Counted from the stretch's first letter, positions 43,265 through 55,494 are shown. The stretch is 64,000 nucleotides of DNA from Ascarosepion bandense (GCA_037127315.1 JBBBDQ010001122.1:7126001-7190000), one strand, 5' to 3'. Program-made: numbers and translations. Notes: generated from the sequence alone by a model not told the origin.

Positions 43265-43601
43265 TGCTAGGGCACCGCTCCTATTTGACTACAAATGGAC
43301 TGTTCCCATTGCTATATATAGCAATGGTGGATTCTCTACAGGGGAGTCGGTAGAGAGTCACTTGAGAGTCTCTAATGAGTTACTGAAGAGTCAGTGCGAG
43401 TCAGTGAAGAGTTAGTCACACTTCCGATGGCGTACCGGAAGTAATCACGTATACACATGTCTTATGACGGATTGGACTCTTGTATCTTTCTATTGTAAAT
43501 ATTACTAATCACTTCTGTACATACTAACCGTCTTTTCGCGGAATACAACTTATATTCTGATTCTGTTGTTGAGTTATTCATTTATACTTGGCGATGTAAC
43601 A
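43265..43601. mobile_element. Solo LTR of an LTR retrotransposon
   Basis: Starts TGCTAGGGCACC and ends GGCGATGTAACA (TG...CA), flanked by the 5-bp duplication ACAAC (43260-43264 and 43602-43606). 337 bp, no internal region. Tandem AGTC/GAGTC words lie in its middle. The 5-bp duplication suits a Ty3/gypsy or similar element; family unknown. Confidence 0.8.
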
Positions 43602-43768
43602 ACAACTATCAATATTTAGAACCTTTATCAGGATTATTAATATTAGAAATATTATTTCCTGGCTTTAAATAACCTGAGGATTGACAAGCCATAGGCATTG
43701 AATGAATCAATGTAGGGCATGTCAAATGATTTAAATATTAAACAGTCATCTACAAAAAGTTTTATTTG

Positions 43769-43806
<38 letters not shown>

Positions 43807-43809
<3 letters not shown>

Positions 43810-44795
43810 AGGTAGGCATGTATGCTCTCGCATCGATCAAAAACCAGGTGTGGGCAACAAAGCGAACCTCGCTGCCGAGCTTGAAAAGGACCTCCAATCC
43901 GTAGTGGCCTGGGGTAGGAAATGGCTAGTAAATTTCAATGCTTCTAAAACGAAGCTGTTATCAACTAACCACCAAAGACAATTGCATCTACCTCTCATTA
44001 GCATGGGACAGGCTAGCCTCCCAGAGACTAAAATACTACGCCTCCTTGGCCTTACACTTTCGGCGGACCTCAAATGGAATGACTATATCGAATCCATTGC
44101 CAAATCTGTTGCTATGAAAGTCGGCTCTCTGTGCAGGGCCCGGAAGTTTTTCCCACCTGAATCTATTCTGCACATATACAAATCTACCATCCGCCCGTGT
44201 ATTGAATATTGCTGCCATATCTGGTCAGGTGCCCCTGCTGCTCTCCTTGGGCTTCTTGACAAAATACAAAGAAGGATCTGTAATGTGGTTGATACTGACT
44301 TAGCAAACTGGCTGCAACCACTCTTTCACCGGCATGATGTGGCTTCCCTGTGCCTCTTCTACAAGTACTTTCATGGCTTCTGCTTCGATGAACCCAGAGC
44401 ACTGGTGCCACCTAAGCACGAAGTTACACGAGATACTAGATTAGCAACTAAGTCCCACCCTTTTACAGTTAAACAGATAAGATGTAACCATAAATTCTAC
44501 TCCAATAGCTTCTTTTCTCACGCTTCCCGCTTGTGGAACTCCCTTCCACAAGTCTGCTTTCCCGACAGCTACAATCTCCAGGTGTTTAAATGTAGGGTCA
44601 ATAGACACCTCCTATTACACTAACTCCCAATTATTCTCAGAACACTCTCATCTACCCAACCCTTATTCTCGGTATCCTTACCCGCCTATCACCCACCCTC
44701 TGACATTTCCTATATTTAATCATCCTTTCTCCACTCTATGTAGCCCCCTGCACAGTAGTGGCAGTGACATGCCTTGCTCGGGGTGAAACGCTTAT
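43807..44795 (+). mobile_element. LINE-B 3' kilobase, well-preserved
   Basis: About 270 codons stay open after the (TA)n at 43774-43806: RIDQKPGVGNKANLAAELEK, KWLVNFNASKTKL, LLGLTLSADLKWNDYIESIA, ESILHIYKSTIRPCIEYCCH and SRLWNSLPQVCFPDSYNLQV, ending at a stop near 44623. 3' UTR and tail follow (GTAGCCCCCTGCACAGTAGT, GCTCGGGGTGAAACGCTTAT) and then (TA)n. Close to the minus-strand copy at 51742-53050. 5'-truncated within the RT, which starts exactly at (TA)n. Confidence 0.88.
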
Positions 44796-44804
44796 AAAAA
44801 TATA

Positions 44805-44849
<45 letters not shown>

Positions 44850-44894
44850 TAGATAGATAGATAGTATAATAAAATATATATAATATGCCATATG

Positions 44895-45300
44895 TTATTC
44901 TAAATCTAGTATATCCGATTCAACTGTTAGCAATGATTCTTCTACCCTGGTTAGCTATTTGCAAAAAACCAACATAGTTAACAAATTCAAGTGCCCTTAG
45001 GGAGATTGTATCTCCAACGGATTAAACAATATTTATGTTGGTCACACCACACACTCGCTTTCACGATACTTGACACTACACTTGAACGATAATTCTAACA
45101 TTTTTAGGCATTTGAAACAACGTGTCTGGCCACATACACAATTCCGGAAAACCCTTGTTAAAAACATGACTATACTTAAACATGAAAACAATAAACAAAA
45201 ACTAAAAATTCTTGAAGCTATATACATAAAACAGTTGAAACCTAACCTGAACAAGATAAACTATGAAATCTCCACAAATATCCTTAAATGCCTATAATCA
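44895..45300 (+). mobile_element. Penelope-like element, 3' end of ORF (second subfamily)
   Basis: Encodes LQKTNIVNKFKC, a stop, GDCISNGLNNIYVGHTTHSL (GIY-YIG), NSNIFRHLKQ, NNKQKLKILEAIYIKQLKPN and the terminal ILKCL. Diverged from the 10.8-kb element, with a stop in the linker: a dead copy of a different subfamily. Confidence 0.8.
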
Positions 45301-45514
45301 ATAACAGAAGCCAATGGTTTATTCCAATGGCTTCCTATACTTAATATTCCCTGTTTTCACTCTTGCTTGGTCATATGAGCAGTTATGTGACATTTGCTTC
45401 CAGCGTCTTAAATGCACGAGTTTGTTGTTGCTTGGAAATCTTCCATGTAAACAGAATCAGTTTGTCATTATGGTTTGTCCATGCTTATAATATATAAAGT
45501 AATTTGACATCTTT

Positions 45515-45719
45515 AAAAATGGCTTATGTAAGCCAAAAGCTCAGATTGGATTATTAAAAATTATGTATCAATATTGTAATTTTCTTTCTTTATTTAATGA
45601 TAATGCTATTAAGCTTATCAGAGAATATGAAAAAAATTATATAAAATAAATAGACAAAAATTGTCTATATTATTTAATGAAACATGCATTAATGAAAAAA
45701 TACTGCATAAATACACACA

Positions 45720-45745
<26 letters not shown>
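45515..45745 (+). mobile_element. Penelope-like element start (tandem next unit) ending at (TA)n
   Basis: ATGGCTTATGTAAGCCAAAA and GACAAAAATTGTCTATATTA match the 5' end of the Penelope ORF with indels. It breaks after AATACACACAA into (TA)n, at the same place as the copy at 49350. With 44895-45300 it repeats the tandem layout of the intact element. Confidence 0.75.
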
Positions 45746-45764
<19 letters not shown>

Positions 45765-46147
45765 CTAACAAAACAAAACAAAAGAACATTACAAAATGAA
45801 TGATCAGAAGAAAAAACATCACTATATGAAAGATCCAAAATGATGTCCAGATGTAATCACAAGAGAAAATATATTTTAGGATCATACAAATCTGGATAAA
45901 AGTGTTTAAGATTTTTAAAAACTCCTCTCTAATTTTGAAAATTTACGTTATTTTAAATTTCCCATTACACATTTGTAAAATCAGTTATTATAAATCACCC
46001 GAAGATAACAAAAGCTGAAACCAAGTTTGTGTGAATAACTGGTTTTAATGAAATATATATATATATATATATTTTAATTCAGATACTTTAATCCAAGTGG
46101 AAAAAGCAGGAAGGTAAATTCCAAAGACCCGATCCTAATTAATTATT
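45746..46147. other. AT-rich repeat debris
   Basis: (GA)n at 45746; a CCCGAAGATAACAAAAGCTG motif at 45998 relates it to 14510; short (TA)n at 46053. No gene. Confidence 0.45.
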
Positions 46148-46228
46148 ATGAAATAACGTGTTTGCCTTTAATTTTTCTTATATATATATATATATATAAG
46201 AAAAATTAAGGCAGACATGTTATTTCAT
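46148..46228. repeat. Palindrome with (TA)n at its centre
   Basis: Arms ATGAAATAACGTG...CCTTTAATTTTTC and the reverse complement flank an 18-bp (TA) core. Three mismatches were noticed. Confidence 0.8.
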
Positions 46229-46376
46229 GGTAAATCGGAAGTATAGGTCTATTTCCGGCAAACCATCATCAGCTTCCATCTTTATTGTACAAAGGATTTT
46301 GCACAAATTTTAGAGAGTTATCCTACCACTGTATGTACAGGATACTCCTTTGAATTCTTCTGATCTACACTACATG

Positions 46377-46421
<45 letters not shown>

Positions 46422-46946
46422 TGGCACTAAACCTTATCACAAATAAATACTATATATATATATATATATATAAGTTGAATATAGGAATCAAAATCTGGCA
46501 AGATGAATTGAATAAGTAAAGAACAGGTAGGAAAAAGTGTCTTTAATCTAACACATTTCAGTTTAAAAAGCTTCTTCAGACAAAAATTCTCTGAAGAAGC
46601 TTGTTTAAGTGAAACATGTAAAATTACAGACCCATTTTTCATATTTGTTTTATTACTTATTCTATTCATCATATATTTTATAATAAAACAAATAACAATG
46701 CTATAAGAACAGGTCATGATCTTGTCCCTTGAAGACTGTGAGACAGCCATATAACAAATTAGAAGCCATATAACAAATTAGAAGCCATATAACAAATTGG
46801 AAGCCATATGAAACTTTAAGTTGTGGGAAAGCAGCAATATTTTTGTAGAAATGAACTTTCAAGCAAACATAAGCTTTCATAAAAGAAATGAATTATTCTC
46901 GGCTGTGAAGCTCTTTGTGGCTGGGTGGTCTAAAGCATACCAGTTT
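46229..46946. other. AT-rich; (TA)n and hammerhead-like inverted motif
   Basis: (TA)n at 46380-46420 and 46452-46472. 46555-46625 has facing CTGAAGAAGC...GTGAAACATG motifs. 46753-46810 has three copies of AGAAGCCATATAACAAATT. No gene. Confidence 0.5.
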
Positions 46947-48330
46947 TTCTCTTCTTCTTCTTCTATGTGCCCTGTCCCTTCAGGACGTAGGCGATCATGG
47001 ATCTCCACGTCTCCCTATCCCTTGTGGCTCTTAGTATGTTTGCTCCTGTTGCTCCTGGCAACCCCCGTTCCGTCATCCACCTGATCAGGCCCTGCAAATA
47101 TGTTATCCGCTGCCTTCCTCTGTCTCTCCTTCCTTCTATCTGACCAGTCAGTATCAGGTTCTCCAGGCCTTCCTTCCTCACTGCATGTCCCAGGAACTTC
47201 AGTTGTCTCTTCCTGATGCTCAGCATCAATTTCCTTTTTGTTGCCATTCTTTCTAACACTTCGTCGTTGCTTGCATGCTCAGTCCACGATATCCGTAGCA
47301 TCCTTCTGTAGAACCACATTTCGGCCGCTTCCAGTTTTGTCCTCATTTTCGATGATATTGTCCAGCATTCACAGCCGTACTGAAGAACTGACATCACGTA
47401 GCAGTCTAGCACTCTTTTCTTTGTTTCTATTGAGATCTTCCTGTGTGTTAGTATTTTGCTCATCTTCGGGAACGCGTCCTTTGCCATGCCAATTCGCCTT
47501 CGGATCTCCGTGTTGCACTTTCCATCTCCTGTTAGAACACTTCCTAGGTACTTAAATTCTTGGACTTGTTTGATTCTGTTATCCCCCACCTGTATTTGGC
47601 ATTATGGGTTGTATCTTTTGCTGATGACCATGCACTCAGTTTTCTTAAAGTTTATCTGTAGTCCCTTCTTGTCACTCTCCACTGCTACTTTCTGTATGAG
47701 ATCTTGCAGTTTCCTTTCCGTGTCCGCAATCAGTACTGTATCGTCCGCGTATCTTATGTTGTTCAGGTTGTGGCCTCCAATAATAAATCCTGGTGTGTCA
47801 TCTAGGGTCCTCAAAATATTCTCGCTGTATAGGTTGAACAAATCCGGTGAAAAGACACAGCCTTGTCTTACGCCTTTTTCTATCTTTGTGTATCTACTGA
47901 GGTCGTTACCTGTCCGTATGCAGGCCGTTTGCTGCCAGTAGAGATTCTTGATTATTCTTATATCTTTGCCGAAAATGTCGAGGTTTCCTATCATTTCCAT
48001 CAATTCTTTGTGTCGTATTTTGTCGAATGCTTTCGCGTAATCAATGAAGCATAGGTACAAGTCTTTCTTCATTTGTAATGCCCTTTCAGAGAGCATCCTA
48101 ATCATGAATATGGAGTTCCTTGTTCCAGTGTCTTTGGCGAACCCGCACTGTTCCTGTCCTATCTCTGGCCTGATTCTGCTTCTCGCTCTATTCATCAGGA
48201 TTCTGACAATCAGTTTTGTAATGTGACTCATTAAGCTGATAGTTCTGTGTAGTTCACACTCGTTTGCACCTGGTTTCTTTGGCAGTGCTATAAATATCGA
48301 CTTGCATAGGTCGTTTTTCTCTTACTAAAT
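46947..48330 (-). mobile_element. RTE-type LINE, longest copy in the window
   Basis: The reverse strand encodes RT in two near-continuous frames. 48231-47602 has [55 protein letters not shown] (catalytic Asp), [18 protein letters not shown] and [14 protein letters not shown] (YADD). 47589-46963 has the C-terminus ending AYVLKGQGT. One frameshift separates them near 47595. The 5' ORF part with its endonuclease is missing (truncated near 48330). The 3' tail is a short (TTC)n. Confidence 0.9.
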
Positions 48331-48484
48331 TAAAAAATAGTAGCTTAAAATTATAAGATTTAACTCTCATGAACATGAAATGAACTTAAACTCAAATCTC
48401 ATAAACGATCAATTTGTAATATGTACCTGATGGTTGCATAATGCATGACTCTCTTATTTGTGCCATTGACGTGGGATAATATCT

Positions 48485-48640
48485 ATATTTACTAATATAT
48501 ATATGCGTCTATGGCTTGGGGGTAGTGACTGCGACTGACACCAAGTCAGTCGAGTTTCAATCCCGGCCAGAAGCAAGTATGCGTATCTAGCCACACTGAT
48601 GAGCTGTGATACAGCAAAACAGGCTTATATGTGAATGACT
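48485..48640 (+). mobile_element. Diverged hammerhead-tRNA repeat
   Basis: tRNA-like CTATGGCTTGGGGGTAGTGA, box B-like GAGTTTCAATCCCGG, then a hammerhead at 48591-48633: CCACA, intact CTGATGA (48596-48602), perfect stem II GCTGT/ACAGC, but AAAA in place of GAAA. It shares this change with 53061-53105, so the two form a subfamily. (TA)n follows. Confidence 0.7.
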
Positions 48641-48654
48641 AATATATATATATA

Positions 48655-49350
48655 TATATATATTAATGCAGGTTTCATTGAATAATATAGACAAGTTCTG
48701 TCTATTAATTTTGTGTAGGATCCGTTCATACTGTCTGATATACTTGATGGTGATATCGTTGAAAGACAACAAAAAATCACAGTAATTGTTGATTTTTTTA
48801 TCAGATCTAAGCTTTCGGCTCACATAAGCCATTATCAAAGAGTAAATATTAACACACAGTAAACATAGAACATTTAAGCTATTAACAATAAAGAGAATTA
48901 AATTGAAAATATAAAAATCCTCGAAGCAATCTACATTAAACAATTTAAACCTGGTTTGAATACAATCAATTTTGATATTTCCAATAACGTACACAAATGC
49001 CTGTAAATCAGATCAGGGACCACAACGCCACTATTTTGTCACTGTCCGACCATCCGCCACGGTAGGGATGGACTTATATTTTCAATTTAATTCTCTTTAT
49101 TGTTAATAGCTTAAATGTTCTATGTTTACTGTGTGTTAATATTTACTCTTTGATAATGGCTTATGTGAGCCGAAAGCTTAGACCTGATAAAAAAATCAAC
49201 AATTACTGTGATTTTTTGTTGTCTTTCAACGATATCACCATCAAGTATATCAGATGGTATGAATGGATCCTACACAAAATTAATAGACAGAACTTGTCTA
49301 TATTATTCAATGGAACCTGCATTAATGAAAAAATGCTGCCAAAATACACA
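48655..49350 (+). mobile_element. Short Penelope copy with inverted terminal repeats
   Basis: 48660-48913 is the Penelope 5' segment in reverse. 48916-48993 is the last ~25 codons of the ORF (ILEAIYIKQFKPGLNTIN). Then come the 3' UTR and the 5' segment again in forward orientation (49073-49350). The forward and reverse segments are about 250-bp inverted repeats. This is the inverted-repeat form known for Penelope insertions. (TA)n on both sides. Confidence 0.85.
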
Positions 49351-49387
49351 CAATATATATATATATATATATATGCAGTAATAACTA

Positions 49388-49425
<38 letters not shown>

Positions 49426-50747
49426 ATATTTATATATATATATACAGTAATGATGTGAAAGCTTGTGTAAAACTAAAATTGCTTATCTCGAATGGTGCTC
49501 TCTGCAACTCTAAAAACTTAACTTTTCTCTTTCTAATTATCATTTTTCTGTCTTATCTGTGTTTGTTTTATTTGTACTTAATATCCATTAGTATGGATAT
49601 TGTGCTGTAGATATTTTAGCACACATCATCTGGTACTGTAATGCTACTTTGGCAATACAACAGTTCTATGCAAAAAAAGTGGCTCTAATTGATATCTGTT
49701 TAAAATGCAATGTGATGAACTGATTATGATCATGTGATTGCAGATCATAAATTTTGTTATCAAAAATTAGGAATATCATGGTTCAGTGTATGTGCCTAAT
49801 GACAACAAAGCGTTAAGTAGTTCAAGTGTCAGGAATACTATTTTATGGAATATGAGCAGATGAAGTGTTATGTTAAGAAAAGTGTTACCAACCAAAATCT
49901 GTTTGAAAATCTTGCAATTGTTCAATGAGACAAGAAGAGATACAATGTCTCTTTAAAAACATAGAAATCTCTTAAAAGACTTTCAAAGACCTCTTTAACA
50001 GACTCCTTAAAAACATCATCTTTGGAGAGCTGCCATGTTAAAACTTGTTTACAAAGTTCTAATATTATTGTCATCTTAAATAAATTTACAAATTTTTCAT
50101 GCATCTCAAATTTGAGAATACAATGTCTAATTTGCTTTATCACTTTGACATGTTGAAAGACAAACATATATTAAAGAAAGCACTTTTTATTCTATAAAAT
50201 ATATAAATTATGTATCATACAGGGAAATAAATTTAATTGAAATATTTGCTTAATACTGATTGAAATGTAAAATAAAAGCAATTATAACCAACACAAATTT
50301 ATAATGAAATGAGCGCTATATTCATGGTTGGGCAATGACAAAGAACCTTGCTAGTTATCAATAGGTGAGAAAAAAACTCTCTCCAGTCAAGTGGCAGTAA
50401 CCAAAAAACAATTAGTGTAAAACAAGAAAACATCCTTGAAGCAAATCACACTTACAATTAACTAAAGTAGCCTGAATACTTCTTGTGCAAAAAAAAAAAA
50501 AAAAAATACTTAAGGCAACTTCTCGACTCCATTGTCTTTCTTATTTGTAAATATAGGCTCTTGTTCTATAAATGGCTTTAACTCTGTCATTGAACTGACC
50601 AAGATAGATTGAATATTTTGATTGGGGTCTTGTTTTTTTTTTTTAAAACAAACAAGAACCATTGGTTGAAATTTAGGCCAATGAAAAACAGCATTAAACA
50701 CACACATATTCACATATGCACAGAGCCTCAAATAAAATTATGCATGC

Positions 50748-50785
<38 letters not shown>

Positions 50786-51479
50786 CAATTACATGCCAAA
50801 ATTCAAATTTTCTTAATTCAGAGAATTAATTTTGATAAGTATTTTTAGCCATCAATCTCATGAGTGAAAATCAAAACATTATGATATAAGTTTGGTTTTT
50901 ACTGATGAGATGGGTGGTTAAAAATACCTATGAAAATGGCCATCTGAATTAGGAAATTTTATATGCAATAAATATTAGCACTGTAAATAAATAAATTTAA
51001 TTACATTAAACCTCCTGGCTGGATCAGTGTTAATATCTAATAATAATAGGATCCTTTGGGATTTACCACCAAGCTGATTTGGGGGGGGGGATTTATGACC
51101 AATATTTATATATACGTACAAAGAGTTTGTCACTTTAACTGAGCAGGTTCATGGTGACTTAAAAGTTTTGTGAAGGCAGCATTATGATGTTCTTACTCAT
51201 CAGGACTAGTTTGAGTGATTTTCTCACTGATGATTGAGCACATCATAATGGTTTCCTCACAAAAACATGGAAGTTAGCATGAATCTGTTCAGTTAAAGTG
51301 AAAAATTTTTGTAATTATCAATTATGCTTTATCTCTACCCTAATATTGAGCACTTTACGGTAAAAACGGCTTGTCAAAATACATTTTATCAGTAAAACTG
51401 CTGATAAAACAACAACCTTGAGCTAAAGATTAACACAAATCAGCACTATATATATTGATATATATATTAGTCATGCGCT
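49351..51479. other. AT-rich region with (TA)n tracts; no gene recognised
   Basis: (TA)n/(TG)n at 49352-49445 and (TA)n at 50749-50785. 50820-51350 holds repeated GTCACTTTAACTGAGCAG-type words, similar to 56510-56650. Small open frames have no family I recognise. Confidence 0.45.
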
Positions 51480-51741
51480 TGCTAGTTGATAGAGCACTTT
51501 AGAGAGGGGTAGATTTAATGTAAATGGTGACTACATATGGCTTTACACTACATACTTTGATTACGAAATTGTTTGGTTCAGCTATCAAATTCAACACTCT
51601 CAGTTACTGGGGTGTGTTTAAATCCTGTGAATAACCTGTTGTGAAAGCTGGCTGTCTCTGCCATTAAGCAGATAGTTCAGTGGTAAAATGTTCATCTAAT
51701 AACAAATTAGTTAGATTCTGATCCTGGCTTGAAGCTTTTTT
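51480..51741 (+). mobile_element. Decayed tRNA-like repeat, no ribozyme
   Basis: AGATAGTTCAGTGGTAAAAT resembles box A and AGATTCTGATCCTGG box B. The upstream AACACTCTCAGTTACTGG matches the hammerhead repeat family. The hammerhead part is absent; LINE-B tail starts at 51742. Confidence 0.5.
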
Positions 51742-53050
51742 TTTTATAAGCATTTCACCCCGAGAAAGGCATTTCACTGCCACTACTGTGCAGGGGGCTA
51801 CATAGAGTGGAGAAAGAATGATTAAATATAGAAAATGTCAGAGGCTGGGTGATAGGCGGGTAAGGATACCGAAAATGAGGGTTGGGTAGATGAGAGTGTT
51901 CTGAGAATAATTGGGAGTTAGTGTAATAGGAGGTGTCTATTGACCTTACATTTAAACACCTGGAGATTGTAGCTGTCTGGAAAGCAGACTTGTGGAAGGG
52001 AGTTCCACAGGTGGGAAGCATGAGAAAAGAAGCTGTTGGAGTAGAATTTACGGTTACATCTTATCTGTTTAACTATGAAAGGGTGGGACCTAGTTGCTAA
52101 TCTAGTATCTCATGTAAATTCGTGCTTAGGCAGCACTAGTGCTCTAAGTTCATCGGAGCAGAAGCCATGAAAGTACTTGTAGAAGAGGCACAGGGAAGCC
52201 ACATCATGCTGGTGAGAGAGTGGTTGCAGCTGGTCTGCCAAGTCAGTATCAACCACGTTACAGATCGTTCTTTGTATTTTGTCAAGAAGCCCAAGGAGAG
52301 CAGCAGGGGCACCCGACCAGATATGGCAGCAATATTCAATACACGGGCGGATGGTAGATTTGTATATGTGCAGAATAGATTCAGGTGGGAAAAACTTCTG
52401 CACAGAGAGCAGACTTTCATAGCAACAGATTTGGCAATGGATTCAATATAGTCATTCCATTTGAGGTCCGCCGAAAGTGTAAGGCCAAGGAGGCATAGTA
52501 TTTTAGTCTCTGGGAGGCTAGCCTGTCCCATGCTAATGGGAGGTAGATGCGATTGTCTATGGTGGTTAGTTGATAACAGCTTCGTTTTAGAAGCATTGAA
52601 ATTTACTAGCCATTTCCTACTCCTGGCCACCACGGATTGGAGGTCCTTTTCAAGCTCGGCTGCGAGGTTCACTTTGTCGCCCACACCTGGTTTTTGATCA
52701 ATGCGAGAGTAGATTGTTGTGTCATTGGCGTACATGCCTACTTGGGATCTAATGGTGTCGGGGAGATCATTAATGTAGATCAGAATGAGCATGGGACCTA
52801 GGATAGAACCTTGAGGGACGCCTGCGTTCGTATGGTAGTTCTGGGAGGCATGCCCATTTAATACTACCTTCAATGTGCAGTTAGAGAGGAATGACTGGAT
52901 AAGATCAAACAGATGTCCAGTTATTCCGTAGCTCCGCAGTTTGCACAAGAGTCCAGCGTGCCAGACCCTGTTGAACGCTTTAGAGATATCCAAGGCAACA
53001 GTTCGGGCTTCGCCATTCTTGTCAAGTGCCCGGTATATGTACTCGGTAAT
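51742..53050 (-). mobile_element. LINE-B, 1.3-kb 3' part including RT
   Basis: The reverse strand encodes MDISKAFNRVWHAGLLCKLR (catalytic Asp), GVPQGSILGPMLILIYINDL and MYANDTTIYSRIDQKP, where the expected ADD is AND. Then AELEKDLQSVVA, ASKTKLLST and the C-terminus across a frameshift near 52400. The 3' UTR matches 44624-44795 closely. The active-site loss and the frameshift show it is dead. Confidence 0.88.
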
Positions 53051-53060
53051 GGTAATCTAG

Positions 53061-53514
<454 letters not shown>

Positions 53515-53544
53515 ATGATTTTATATATATATATATATATATAT

Positions 53545-53740
53545 ATTTTCTAAGCATGTACTGTTAAATATAAGAGAAAATGAATGTCTGTTATGTTTAA
53601 TCATGAGCCGTTCTAAACATCGTATTTTGGCTTTAATTTCATTATAAAATAAAGACAAAAATTCTCCAAAATTTGGATAATTTTTTATTAATTTGGTTCT
53701 AAGCTTTGGACTCACATGAGCCATCTTCAGAGATGTTATT
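53545..53740 (-). mobile_element. Penelope-like element 5' fragment (third subfamily)
   Basis: Reverse strand: MAHVSPKLRTKLIKNYPNFG, ECLERLMIKHNRHSFSLIFN-type sequence, parallel to MAYVSRKLRPDKKFNKYCDF. The segment ends at (TA)n (53521-53545). Upstream it carries CTCTGAAGATGGCTCATGTG then AGTCCAAAGCTTAGA. Confidence 0.75.
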
Positions 53741-53799
53741 AAGACAGTAATACAGTAACATCCACCATCACTGACGATTTTATATATATATATATATAT

Positions 53800-54046
53800 A
53801 TATGGAGTTTTATATATGCATCATTCATTCAGTAATGTATTAGAACACTCTAACTACTGGCGTATGTTTACATGGTATATCACACACTAAAAGTTTGCCT
53901 CCTTCTACCGAGTGCCCATAGCTCAGAGGTAGAATCTCTGACTGACGCTAATTCAGTTGGGTTTCAATACTGGGTAAAAGCAATCGGATGTCTAACCGTA
54001 CTGATGTGCTGTGATACAACAAAACAGATTTTTCTGCAGATGACTA
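53800..54046 (+). mobile_element. Hammerhead-tRNA repeat, ribozyme decayed
   Basis: Box A-like CATAGCTCAGAGGTAGAATC, box B-like GGGTTTCAATAC, hammerhead relic at 53996-54040 (CTGATGT, CAACAAAAC). Faces the inverted copy at 54075 across (TA)n. Confidence 0.75.
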
Positions 54047-54074
54047 TATATATATATATATATATACATATAGT

Positions 54075-54377
54075 CAATCACAGATAGATCTGTTTCATTG
54101 TATCACAGCTCATCAGTACGGTTAGACTCCGATTGCTTTTAACCCAGGATTGAAACCCGACTGAATTGGCGTCAGTTGGCAATTCTACCTCTGAGCTATG
54201 GGTGCTCGGTAGAAGGAGGCAGACTTTTAGCATGTATATTATCATTATACACACCCAACAGCTGAGAGTGTTCTAATTCATTGCTGAATAAACGATGCGT
54301 AGATGCTAGAGTTGCTACTGTTTCTCAAAGTCTACCATTCTTCCAGAGTGCTCAATCAGGGTGTGAGAGTGTAAACA
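54075..54377 (-). mobile_element. Hammerhead-tRNA repeat, inverted copy
   Basis: Reverse strand: 54377-54215 upstream block, 54215-54130 tRNA-like, hammerhead 54121-54078 with CCGTA, intact CTGATGA and GAAA, stem II GCTGT/ACAAT (weakened) and cleavage triplet ATC instead of GTC (still NUH). With 53800-54046 it forms a convergent inverted dimer with (TA)n in the middle. Confidence 0.78.
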
Positions 54378-54779
54378 CACTTCCGGGCATAATTATTAGG
54401 CCACCCCAGTTTTTTTATAAGAAATAATGTATTTCATACTAGTTTTAGCATTTATTGCCAAGTGAATAATTGTAAATGAAAACAGAATTATTCTTTTGTT
54501 ATTATTACTTTGCAATATTTTACAAGACAAGGAAGCAAAGATGAACTCGTCCGAATCACACTAAATTTTTTTCATTCTTTCATTGATGAAACTGCAATAT
54601 AGGTAATTATTAAATATTTATAAATTAATTTGATTCACATGTTATTGTGCAGTATTAACAAAAGAACCATTCTATTTTCATTTACAATTATTCACTTGGC
54701 AATAAATACTAAAAAAATAGTATGAAATACATCATTTTTTAAAAACACTGGGGTGGCCTAATAATTATGGCTGGTAGTG
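54378..54779. mobile_element. Tc1/mariner-type MITE with long inverted repeats
   Basis: Ends CACTTCCGGGCATAATTATT and revcomp CACTACCAGCCATAATTATT, with TAGGCCACCCCAG shared inside. Sub-terminal arms (CATTTACAATTATTCACTTG and its complement) make it nearly palindromic over about 400 bp. Right flank TA. No ORF. Confidence 0.82.
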
Positions 54780-55304
54780 TATATATAGACACAAAATTTT
54801 GCAAAAACCATTGTGTAATGGATTAACTTGTATTTGAGTAGATGAATTTTTTTTAAAATAAACAGTATATTTATGAACATCTACTGTCCTGAATAATCTA
54901 AACAAAATTTACTGATTATTCAGACAAGTAGATGTGAATGAATATACTGTTTAATTATAAAAACAAAGCATCTACAGAAATACAAGTATCCATTAAAATT
55001 AATGTTTAAACAAATAAATTAAAAATATGAGTTTCAACCAAATATTGATCCAGTATTTTTATATTATCACATAAGTTTTCTGAATATAATTTGCAGTTTA
55101 AAAAAGAGAATCATAAAAATGTTCAAACAAATAATTTAAATATGTTGGTTGCTAATTCTATGTTGTTTATCTCCAGAACTTTTCGTAATGTTGTCTGTTT
55201 ACATAGGTTTACATAGTGATTCATTTCAGGACACTGATGATCATTTACGAGAAATCAAAAATTGTGCATATAAGGCTTGATTTGACTTTGTTTGAACTGT
55301 GAAA
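54780..55304. other. AT-rich sequence with short repeat words
   Basis: Words shared with 8700-8770 and 56310 (AATATCTAC, ACAAGTATC, AATGTTCAAACAA). No gene. Confidence 0.45.
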
Positions 55305-55398
55305 TCATTTTTAATCAAGTGGTCTAAGATGCACCAGATCAATTGGTGGCTCCCCCAATGTTGTTAGGGGTCACAGAGTCAAATCCTACCAAATGACA
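55305..55398 (+). pseudogene. Diverged class II tRNA-like repeat
   Basis: Aligns with 8544-8638 including AAGTGGTCTAAGATG and CAGATCAATTGGTGG; anticodon stem CACCA/TGGTG is perfect with loop GATCAAT. The variable arm is imperfect and box B (GAGTCAAATCC) mutated. Flanks also match 8490-8540 and 8640-8760. Confidence 0.65.
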
Positions 55399-55494
55399 CA
55401 TATTCTCTTAAAATTTCTGATGAATAATCAGGCCAGTAGAAATATGCATATAAATATACTGTTTAATTAAAAACAGAATATCTACTCAAATATC

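Noticed and set aside
43766..44623. 285-codon frame as a host gene
   Set aside because: Jockey/CR1-like LINE C-terminus with LINE tail; the start codon lies in a (TA)n-derived stretch.
46555..46625. CTGAAGAAGC...GTGAAAC inverted motifs as hammerheads
   Set aside because: The core order is suggestive, but the stem II base pair next to the core is A-T and no stem III/cleavage site could be drawn; kept only as a repeat note.
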